The notes under the pieces: model-generated
What the model was told of the DNA's origin: nothing
The model's input: the letters and a program-made list of their open reading frames with translations, nothing else
The model's database searches: none
Program-made: the position numbers and the translations under genes
From: Beroe forskalii
Lineage: Eukaryota > Ctenophora > Nuda > Beroida > Beroidae
Assembly (NCBI GenBank): GCA_011033025.1
Contig: WFMF01000277.1
Location: 124,001-188,000 of the forward strand
Direction of reading: 5' to 3'
Length of the DNA: 64,000 nt
Shown here: positions 36,060-44,333 of the stretch, piece by piece
Position numbering within the stretch: the first letter of the stretch is position 1
Layout: every line of letters begins with the position of its first letter

Positions 36060-36970
36060 TGTTATACGCTTGGCTGATTTTCTGTATCTCGGCCCAGGAA
36101 GGTCGTAGAGACTTCGTTTTGGGTGCAAAAGAATTGCAAAGGCCATGTTTCTATACAATTCTTCCTGAATATATGCCCTTAAATGCTCAGGAACAAAGTT
36201 ATTGGCAAAAAACTAATTTTTTGGTCATTCGCAAGACATGGCGGATGCAATTTTTGTATCTCGGCCCAGGAAGGTCGTAGAGACTTCGTTTTGGGCGCAA
36301 AAGAATCGCAAAGGTCATGTTTCTATACAATTCTTTCTGGATATATGCCCCATAGTGCTCAGGAACAAAGTTATGGGCCGAGAACCACTTGTTCAGTGAA
36401 GCGCAATACACAGTTCAGAGGCAATTTTTGTATCTCGGCCCAGGAAGTTCGTAGAGACTTCGTTTTGGGCACAAAAGAATTGCAAAGGCCATGTTTTTAT
36501 ACAATTCTTCCTGAATATATGCTCTTAAATGCTCAGGAACAAAGTAATTGGCGAAAAACTAATTTTTTGGTCATTCGCAAGACATAACGGATGTAATTTT
36601 TGTATCTCGGCCTAGGAAGGTCGTAGAAACTTCGTTTTGGGAGCAAAAGAATCGCAAAGGTCATGTTTCTATATAATTCTTTCTGGATATATGCCCCATA
36701 GTGCTCAGGAACAAAGTTATGGGCCATAAATTGATTTTCAGTCATTTGCCAGACATAGCAGACGCAATTTTTGTACCTCGGCCCAGGAAGGTGGTAGACT
36801 GGTAGAGGCTTCGTTTTTGGTGCAAGTGAATCGCAATGACCATGTTTATATACGACTTGTTAGTTGTCGAATAGAAAAATGCCCTAAGATGCTCAGGAAC
36901 GGAGTTATGGGCAAAAACTGTTTTTGGTCATTTGCAAGACATGGCAAAGGCAGTTCTAGTATCTCAGCCC
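36060..36970 (+). repeat. ~174-bp tandem array, left arm of foldback
   Basis: The box 'GTATCTCGGCCCAGGAAG' recurs near 36081, 36257, 36431, 36601, 36773 and 36959, giving units of 170-186 bases. Units also share AATTCTT(C/T)CTG and GCTCAGGAAC boxes. It is not coding. Confidence 0.9.
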
Positions 36971-36989
36971 AGGAACTCTAACTTCAATT

Positions 36990-37560
36990 TTAGGCCTGAC
37001 CCTATCTCGTGACCTAATAGATACCCTTATTAAGGCCTAAAGCCCTTACTGCAACAATTACAAAATCCCTACCTTCAATCCCTCACCAGTCACCACTTAC
37101 CTCTTATTTAACTTTAACCATAACCCTACCACCTTACCGTAAACCCTAAGCCGGTAAGCCAAACCCCAAACTCCAACCCAGAACCCCAACATTCCAACAA
37201 TAATCGCAGCCCTATGGCTATATCCATAACTCAAGCCCTGATTGTCGCCCATAATCGGAGTCCTCACGCCTTAGATTCTAATGCTAGTCAAAACCCCACA
37301 ACCTGACCCTGACTAACCCCTAGGGGCGAGGGATTAGGGTTGGGCTGTAGTTAGGGTACCGGTAATTGTTATTAAGTTATATCTTTATATGAGCCAGGGT
37401 TTAACTTAAGAGGGCTTCTAGGCCATAGATAAGGGGTTATAGTTAGTACTCTTGGTCAGGGTTAGGGTAAGGGGTTCGGGTTAAGTGTGATTCTGGGGGA
37501 TATTGTTATGCCTTATGGTTACAGTCATTGCATTCTATTGTAAAGTAGGGGTAACCACTA
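36990..37560. repeat. Head-to-head degenerate telomere-like stretches
   Basis: CCCTAA-like phrases (AACCCTA, TAAACCCTAAG) dominate 37010-37320. GGGTTA-like phrases (GATTAGGGTTGG, AGGGTTAGGGTAAGG) dominate 37325-37490. They meet at CTAACCCCTAGGGG, about 37313-37327. This matches the palindromic centre of the foldback arms. The resemblance to TTAGGG repeats is loose, so a telomeric origin is only a possibility. Confidence 0.6.
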
Positions 37561-37707
37561 ACCGTGCCCCAGAGGGTCACCGGAAACCACTTACGGCATT
37601 GGCAGGTTGCAGCTGCAGGGATGCCTCTGGTACCCTTGATGTTTGAGACTTTCTCCATGTAATGGTCGTGTTTATGTGCGACTTGTCAATAATCATATTA
37701 TGCTTTA

Positions 37708-37946
37708 GGCGCCCGTAACGTTCGTCGGTCGATCGATTGGAATTGGTCGATCGATCAACTTCATTTGATCGAATGATGTGTTTTGAATAGAAAATGTTTG
37801 AGCTAGTACTAGTAGGAGAACAACTTAATATTGATCATTTAAACACGATTCAAGTCATTAGGGACCAGTAAAACAAATCATTTGTTCAAATGGAGTTGAT
37901 CGATCGACCAATTCCAATCGATCGACCGTCGAACGTTACGGGCGCC
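37708..37946. mobile_element. 239-bp MITE nested in the foldback
   Basis: The ~50-bp terminal inverted repeats begin GGCGCCCGTAACGTTCG and include GGTCGATCGATTGGAATTGG. TTA flanks both sides (37705-37707, 37947-37949). GC-start ends with a TTA duplication fit PIF/Harbinger-type MITEs. It is inserted off-centre in the foldback, so it came later. Confidence 0.85.
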
Positions 37947-37959
37947 TTAGAATACTCAT

Positions 37960-38740
37960 GTACAGAGTTATGGGACGAAAAGCGAGTTTGCAGAGTTTTG
38001 ATTTCATTTTTATTTGAAGATTTTACGTCCATTCAAACAGCTGTAACACTTAACAGCCAATGACAGGAATATAAGGATTAAAATAAATTGTAATGGGCAG
38101 CTTCCCCCAGCTTCTTATTTATTGCTCCTGCCCAGTTTCGTGTTTGCTCGGCTGAGTGAACTGCCAGGCTGCATAGACTCGAGATGAATCCCTCGCCCTT
38201 AGTACGGTAGGCAAGCCCGTAATCAAACCAGCAATGGCCTTTCAATTGAACTTTGAAGGGTAACGCTTGACACATGTAAATTTAGAGCATGTAATTTAGG
38301 GCTTGTTGCATATAATGAAAATGGCCATTACTTTTCTTGTTCCTTCCTTCTGTTCCAGGCTGCACCCTGGAACTGGGCTTTGCCCATTGAGCCCAGTTAA
38401 ATCCCAATCAATGGGAATATTATTTACACAGTCTGGCTGGGTCAGAGGTGGTACATAGCCACTGTCGGCAGATCTCTGACTTAATCTGCGAGCAAGCCTC
38501 GTCTTGCTTTACAGTCTGATTGATGCCATGGGCGTTGGCAGCTTGCCGGTTCAGAGAGGTCCTGGACAGACTGGCTGCTCTCAGCTCAGAATATCCCTGG
38601 CACTCGGGTGGCCTAAAAACCACCCAGGAGTTCACACCCTTCGAATAGTGTACTAGGGATAGTCTCCATGCTCAGCATGGCTGCCACCGGCCTGGTCGAT
38701 TAAACCAACCCTGGCCGTTTTACTAAGACTAAGCTATTCT
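37960..38740. other. Unclassified sequence inside the foldback
   Basis: Mixed-composition DNA with short inverted pairs (CTGGAACTGGGC with GCCCAGTT; CCATGCTCAGCATGG) and no domain in any frame. Dense local hairpins might indicate a SINE-like or LINE 3' piece. I cannot assign it. Confidence 0.35.
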
Positions 38741-39690
38741 TCTATTCTTTTGCGTCCAAAACGAAGTATCTACGAACTATCTGGGGCCGAGTTATGATAC
38801 CGAAATACACGAATTGCATCCGCCATGTCTTGTGAAAGACCGAAAATCAGTGTATTGCCATAGCTCTTTTCCGGTGTATTGTATGCCATAATATGTTTAT
38901 TAATAACAAGTCCTATAAAAACATAGCCATTACTACTGCTTCTTTGCGTCCAAAACGAAGACTCTACGAACTTCCTGGGCTGAGATACTACTACTAGAAC
39001 TGCCTTTTGCCATGTCTGGCAAATGACTGAAAATCAATTTATGGCCCATAACTTTGTTCCTGAGCACTATGGGGCATATATCCAGAAAGAATTGTATAGA
39101 AACATGACCTTTGCGATTCTTTTGCTCCCAAACGAAGTTTCTACGACCTTCCTGGGCCGAGATACAAAAAATTACATCCGTTATGTCTTGCGAATGACCA
39201 AAATTAGTTTTTCGCCAATTACTTTGTTCCTGAGCATTTAAGGGCATATATTCAGGAAGAATTGTATAAAAACATGGCCTTTGCAATTCTTTTGCGCCAA
39301 AACGAAGTCTCTACGACCTTCCTGGGCCGAGATACAAAAATTGCCTCTGAACTGTGTGTGTGATTCACTGAACAAGTGGTTCTCGGCCCATAACTTTGTT
39401 CCTGAGCACTATGGGGCATATATCCAGAAAGAATTGTATAGAAACATGACCTTTGCGATTCTTTTTTACCCCAAAACGAAGTCTCTGCGACCTTCCTGGG
39501 CCGAGATACAAAAATTGCATCCGCCATGTCTTGCGAATGACCAAAAATTAGTTTTTGCCATTAACTTTGTTCCTGAGCATTTAAGGGCATATATTCAGGA
39601 AGAATTGTATAGAAACATGGCCTTTGCGATTCTTTTGCACCCAAAACGAAGTCTCTACGACCTTCCTGGGCCGAGATACAGAAAATCAGC
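38740..39690 (-). repeat. ~174-bp tandem array, right arm of foldback
   Basis: Inverse of the left arm: the box CTTCCTGGGCCGAGATAC recurs near 38975, 39150, 39325, 39500 and 39665, with a diverged one near 38785. It pairs with 36060-36970. Confidence 0.9.
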
Positions 39691-39866
39691 CAAGCGTATA
39701 ACAGAAAAAAGGGCGTGGCCGATTTGGGCCTGTTGCCAACAAAAATTTCGTTGGCAACAAGGCCCATTTTGTTTTTGATGGTCTTAATTACCGAAATCAG
39801 TCGAGAAAACGCTTTTAACAAAGAAATCTAACGACTGAGCTTTTTTGGGGGTTTGGTCTTTGACTA

Positions 39867-40139
39867 TAACTTTATAACTTAATTAATGACGTAAAGCTGA
39901 TTTTACTGCGATCGTTAATCATTTGCTTTTTTGTTGATAATGATAAGATTGAGGAATAGAAATATTGAAATTGAAAAATTGAATATGGCAATAATTATGA
40001 ATATGAATATGAATATGAATATGAATTATGAATATGAAAAATAATCTGATGATTATGAAGATATGTCTGACATGATATTGATTATTAATCATAACATAAT
40101 TATAAATAATGCTTGTATAAACATTTTTATGATTTCAAG
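39867..40139. other. AT-rich flank with (ATGAAT)n
   Basis: A short hexamer microsatellite (GAATAT units) lies at about 40000-40040. Copy B has a slightly different unit number at about 49560-49595. No exon is seen. Confidence 0.6.
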
Positions 40140-40305
40140 AGTTCAATATTAATATCATTCATTGCGCTTGTCCATTGTATTTGTCTCGGCCTCACCTGTG
40201 CAAAACAGTTTCGGACTGAAAGTGAAAGTGCTGCATGAAACCACTTGTGAATGTCCAATCGATACCAAAAGTTGCATCATGGATGATGGATACACTTACA
40301 GTTTA
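40140..40305 (+). pseudogene. Small secreted-protein-like exon, frameshifted (copy A)
   Basis: The frame reads a hydrophobic leader (ISFIALVHCICLGLT), then a Cys-bearing stretch (FGLKVKVLHETTCECPIDTK). Copy A has one extra G (CTGTGCAAAAC against CTGTCAAAAC in B at about 49757), which shifts the frame after the leader. No ATG fits well, so it may be an internal exon after an AG at about 40139. Weak evidence; family not recognised. Confidence 0.3.
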
Positions 40306-40375
40306 TGATGATCGACGGACGTTGCCCGTCTATTTCAACTGACCTCATTTGCGCTTCCCAGAACAGTGTGTCATG

Positions 40376-40945
40376 TTCCTTAGGGAGCCCTGCACGCGTA
40401 CGCACACCTATGCCATTCGTTGTCAGACGTGTCGTATGACCATTGCATTATTCGGCAGACGCGCGCGCGCCGAAGGCGGAGGGGTCTGACAAATAAGACT
40501 CTGCACAGCTTGCCCTAACCACAACCAGCGCCCTGGTTTCGCGAACGGATTGCGCGGCGCCCTTCCTAAACCTGCATAGTTGCCCTAACCAGGACCCTGG
40601 TTACGCGCACGGAGTGCATCGGTGTGTGTACGCGCGCGGCGCTTCCCTACGGGAGGAAGCGCGACGATAACAGTAAACAGGGGTATAAGTGTTTAGCAAG
40701 CGGCGCCCCTGGTTATTGTCAGGCGTTGCCTGACGCCCTGACCCCCTTGCGCGCGCGACGTCAGACAACCTGGTTAGGGAAACTGCACATTGAGTCTGGG
40801 CGAACGAGGAGGGGCCAAGCAACGCCCGGCAACAAATGTGGAACGTTGTTGTCAGGCGTTGCCTGACCCCTTAAAATTTTAAATAATGGGTCTGACGACG
40901 TCAGACAAGAACGTTGCGCCGCGCGCGCTGTAGGGTAACATCCTA
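40376..40945. repeat. CpG-rich cluster of small palindromes (copy A)
   Basis: Unlike its AT-rich flanks, this block is packed with GCGCGC, CCTAACCAGG/CCTGGTTA and CAGGCGTTGCCTG palindromes. Copy B (about 50190-50750) differs by whole small insertions: A has ~70 extra bases at about 40842-40913, and B has ~63 extra at about 50495-50557. It looks like stacked tiny palindromic elements. Open frames here are not credible genes. Confidence 0.7.
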
Positions 40946-41307
40946 CGAGAGAATGATACATCCACAATAAATACAAAGCAAGGAAAACAGCAGATTATGT
41001 TTGAGTTGCCATTTAAGTATTAAATCGGATGTTTTTCAGTACATCAATTTTTAACAATCAAAGAGATGTCTAACTCTTGACTCTAAGTCATCAAATTGCT
41101 AAGTATTTGAATTAAAAAGAAATCATTCTTCAAGACATCAATCTGCTAAGTATATTTCTATTACGGCATGACATTTCATTTATTGACACTGTCATTTTAT
41201 CAAATTATGTTAGTAATAAAATTGTTTAAGCTTAAAATAATAAATAACAATGAATAAGCTGTTCAGTATTGACTCTAGCTGTATCAAATGTAAAGAACTT
41301 ATTGAAA

Positions 41308-41440
41308 TCATAGCACAGCCACCATATCATTCTCGGAACAATTCTCACTGTCAACCTCATAAACATAGCCATATTTGTCCAAACACCCATCAGCTGCACA
41401 TGTTCTGAATCTGTACTTCTTTCCCTGCTTATCACAAACA
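41308..41440 (-). CDS. Last exon of an unrecognised Cys-rich gene (copy A)
   Basis: A 133-base exon after TTTCTATTTCAG encodes 43 residues with four Cys ('CDKQGKKYRFRTCAADGC...ENCSEN'). It ends TGA at 41308-41310. It is identical in protein to copy B (51079-51211). 'RFRTC' loosely recalls TSP1 modules, but that is not enough to name it. No upstream exon is visible between here and the next element in either copy, so this is a gene fragment or belongs to a long-intron gene. Confidence 0.45.
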
Positions 41441-41940
41441 CTGAAATAGAAATAATTTCGTGTGAATAAAATTTTGCTGAAAATCTGTAGCATCAGATAT
41501 AATCTTTGGTCTTGTATATCATCTGTGGTCTTGAAATAACCACCCAATCTTCGAGATTATTTCTCATTCCATCTCAAATTTGACGATTTAATGTAAATGA
41601 ACAAGTTTAGCATGTACTTCCGCATGTACTTGTTATGTAGTAGAATTAATTTATTAATTTTGTACTTGTGCTTGTTGATTTAGTTGATGTGTCTTTCTAT
41701 TCTTTTCAATCTGCTATTTAAGGTAAGGAAAGTAAGTATTTGAGACTTATCATAATGAAGAAGGTATCAAGGCAAAGGTTTTTCTTTTCTTTAAAGATTG
41801 TTCACAGCTAGGCAAGTAAGGTCTAGTATATCTTAATGAAAAAAAAGATGAAAATCTTACTGGGAAAGGGATATTTTTTCTGTATTAAGAGTTTTAGCAG
41901 ATAAGCAAGTGTTATCCAGTTCAAATGGACATTTCTCATG
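41441..41940. other. Shared non-coding stretch, copy A
   Basis: Collinear with 51212-51715 of copy B with few changes. No exon is seen. Confidence 0.45.
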
Positions 41941-41959
41941 CGAATTGGTCTCCTCCATT

Positions 41960-43452
41960 GGACCAGTTTAGGCTGGGCCTCAACTGCATAGTGCATGGGC
42001 GCAATTCTTGTTCAAATTGGTTTCAAAGACCTTGCATCTAAAGGGGGTATTTTGTTTCTGATAGAGGAGAATGCCAGCTACCTGTAGGTTTTTACCCCAT
42101 GAAAAATATTGTTCCTCAAAGTTACAAATATTTCAAATTGCAAGTTTGCCTGCACCTGATAGAGCACCTGAAGTGGGCTAAGCAAAGTCTCCGTACTGAC
42201 TATGACATTTCCAGCACAGGTGACTTAACCTGCCCTCAGATTGATTGGGATGCCCTTTATATCTTGAGCCGAGATGCACCTGAGTCGAAATTTACCTCAG
42301 TGTCTGCTGAACTTCATGTCTACAATCTACATTCCTGCTCAGTCAAATGGTAATGGTACCCAACAGAGGGAGCACCATCTTGGATCTTGTTCTCTGTAAC
42401 GGTGGCGTGTCGAAAGGGCTTTTCCATGCCCGGCGTAATAGTGCTTTACTGCCTGTAATTAACAGGCAGCGAGCCGCGCATGATTACGCCACACATGGAA
42501 AAGCCGCGCACATATGAGTTCGACACGCCCCTGTAATATTATTACAGATGTCAAAGCTGAATCTACAGAGCTATCAGATCATGAAATGGTCAATGTCCTT
42601 CTGTCCTTCAATCCTGATACCAAGGATGATGTACAGGCTGCTCAGTGCTCATCTCTGATGACATGAACTTCAGGTCTCTGGATTTCAATCAATCTGACTT
42701 TGTCCTTACACAATGAGATATTCTGACAATGGATTGAAAGAATAATGAGAAGCATTTATTCAAGGAATTTCCTGCTAGATTCAACTCAAAAGTACTTGAT
42801 GGGTCCCTGGAGAATAAAGTCTCTTTCAAATGACCACCAACTGGTTGACCTTAGCAGCTAAAATTCCTTGAGACACAGAAAGTCAATGCTTAGAAGTGGC
42901 CCTCTGCTGCTTAGTGCTTGGGGTGACTTAGGAACTTAAATGAGATTAAGCAGTCCTACAACATAAAGGAGGTTAGCAGTTTTGTTCATTTTCAGTGACC
43001 CTAACTGTACAGAAAAGTCAGTTCCTTTCTTTTTTTGTGCCACCCCTCATCAGTTGTGATACTGAAATTGAACTAACACTGGAGAGTATTAGAAGAAGCT
43101 ATATCTGAAATTGCTTGACTTGCCTGTGGACCTGATGGTATCCCGGTCATTCCTCTGAAGAAATTTGCAACAAGCCTCAGTGTGCCAATCTATCTTCTGT
43201 GGTCGGAGTCCCTGTCATCTGGCGTTGTGCCAAGATTCCACAATGCAGGTTCATAACTCTGTTATTTAGAAAGGTAGCAGATGAGAAGCTAACTAAAGAC
43301 CTGACCTACCTTGACCTCCCATATTGTTAAAGTCTTGAGAGAGTAGTCAGAAAACACAAGATTCACTATCTGGAATCTAACAACTTACTGACAGATACAG
43401 TACAGTTTAGATCTAAAAATCTGCCTTTTACTTTTAAATGCTTGGATCATTA
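41960..43452 (+). mobile_element. Decayed LINE (copy A)
   Basis: Order: an endonuclease C-terminal part (TGDLTCPQIDWDAL at about 42220, 'ILDLVL' at about 42380), a gap, then the RT N-terminal part ('GPDGIPVIPLKKFATSLSVP' at about 43125). It is cut off at 43452. Frames are broken by many single-base gaps compared with copy B. A palindromic MITE interrupts it at 42400-42533. This is an EN-type (jockey/CR1-like) LINE. Confidence 0.8.
42400..42533. mobile_element. Palindromic MITE inside the LINE (copy A)
   Basis: Ends C(G/A)G(G/T)GGCGTGTC, flanked by TAA duplications (42397-42399 and 42534-42536). The centre is CTGCCTGTAATTAACAGGCAG. It is the same insertion as in copy B but lacks about 15 bases of the left arm. 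Confidence 0.85.
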
Positions 43453-44060
43453 GTGGCGCCAGAGTCATAACATTTGAAATATTGATCTGAAACTTCCCAA
43501 TATGTTTCATGGCATCAGTACCTACCATATGAAACTGAATTCCAAGTAAGTGGCCGAATTTATGCGTTTTGACAAGTGGATCCACTTTCAAGAATTTTAA
43601 GTTACGATATTCCACTTTGTCAAGCTAAATTTTGGTACTTCTATAACCCCAATCAGTCCCAAATTTTCAGTGATAGGGCACACTAACCATATCTCTCGAT
43701 TCCGACCATTTTCATGACAATCCGACTTAATTTAAAAATTGACCAATTAGGACCCAATTAGTGGCGCCAGAGTCATAATATTTGAAATAGGTATTGATCT
43801 GAAACTTCCTAATATGTTTCATGTTATCAATACCTACCATATGAAACTGAATTCCAAGTAAAAATGGCTGAAATTATATGTTTTGACACGTGTATCCACT
43901 TTTTTGTCAAGAATTTTAAGTTACGATATTCCACTTTGTCAAGCTAAATTTTGGTACTTCTATAACCCCAATCTGTCCCAAATTTTCAGTTATAGGTCAC
44001 ACTAACCATATCCTTCGATTCCGACCATTTTCATGACAATCCGACTTAATGTTAAAATTG
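43453..44060. repeat. ~308-bp direct tandem repeat at the A/B junction
   Basis: Two copies start 'AGTGGCGCCAGAGTCATAA' at about 43454 and 43761. They share 'TGAAACTGAATTCCAAGTAA' and 'TGTCAAGCTAAATTTTGGTA'. The block lies exactly between the end of copy A and the start of copy B, so it marks the duplication breakpoint region. Confidence 0.9.
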
Positions 44061-44333
44061 ACCAATTCTCCTCTAACATTTTGCAATATTGTGTATCAGC
44101 GCAACGCGCATAACACGAAATTCTGTCTTGACATTTTGGATCCAGATCCGCGGATTCATCTATAGGAGTGTAGCGCGCGACTACAAAACAATAGTGCAAC
44201 AAAAAGTTGTTTTTGTTTTGTGCGATAGAATTGAAATTTATTTAATTTAAATGATTTATCAAATTCAAATGAAATTCCTTAAAAACACATGCTTTAAAGA
44301 AACCATCTTATAGCCAAGACCCTATTCTTTCAG

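Larger units (their letters stand above)
35907..39866. mobile_element. 3960-bp foldback transposon, present only in copy A
   Basis: Ends TAGTCAGAGACCAAAC and GTTTGGTCTTTGACTA are inverted repeats, flanked by a TAA duplication (35904-35906, 39867-39869). Copy B has the unoccupied site with a single TAA at 49431-49433. The arms are layered: ~150 bases of unique inverted sequence, then five to six ~174-base tandem units (36060-36960 and, inverted, 38740-39690), then degenerate C-rich (36990-37320) and G-rich (37325-37560) telomere-like stretches. The right side also holds a MITE and about 780 bases of unclassified sequence. No transposase is encoded, so it would be mobilised in trans. A 3-bp TAA duplication fits PIF/Harbinger-type targets (inference). 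Open frames in the arms are repeat artefacts. Confidence 0.9.
26863..43452. repeat. Segmental duplication, copy A
   Basis: Homology to copy B begins at GTGTAGCGCGCGACTAC (26863 and 44168) and ends near 43452 inside a LINE relic. Copy A is longer because of insertions absent from B: a 22-bp array (29657-29925), 30409-33090, 34230-35105 and the 3960-bp foldback at 35907-39866. It contains two host exons, the nested kinase-like gene, minisatellites, two small gene pieces and a LINE relic. Confidence 0.9.

Noticed and set aside
36183..36587. Frames of 100-165 codons in the foldback arms, with repeated 'CISAQEGRRDFVLGAKE' peptide
   Set aside because: The peptide repeats because the DNA unit (~174 bp) has a length near a multiple of three. 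No domain, no start context, inverse copies on the other arm.
37960..38740. SINE with a tRNA-derived head
   Set aside because: I looked for A- and B-box spacing and found only partial matches, so the evidence does not carry the call.
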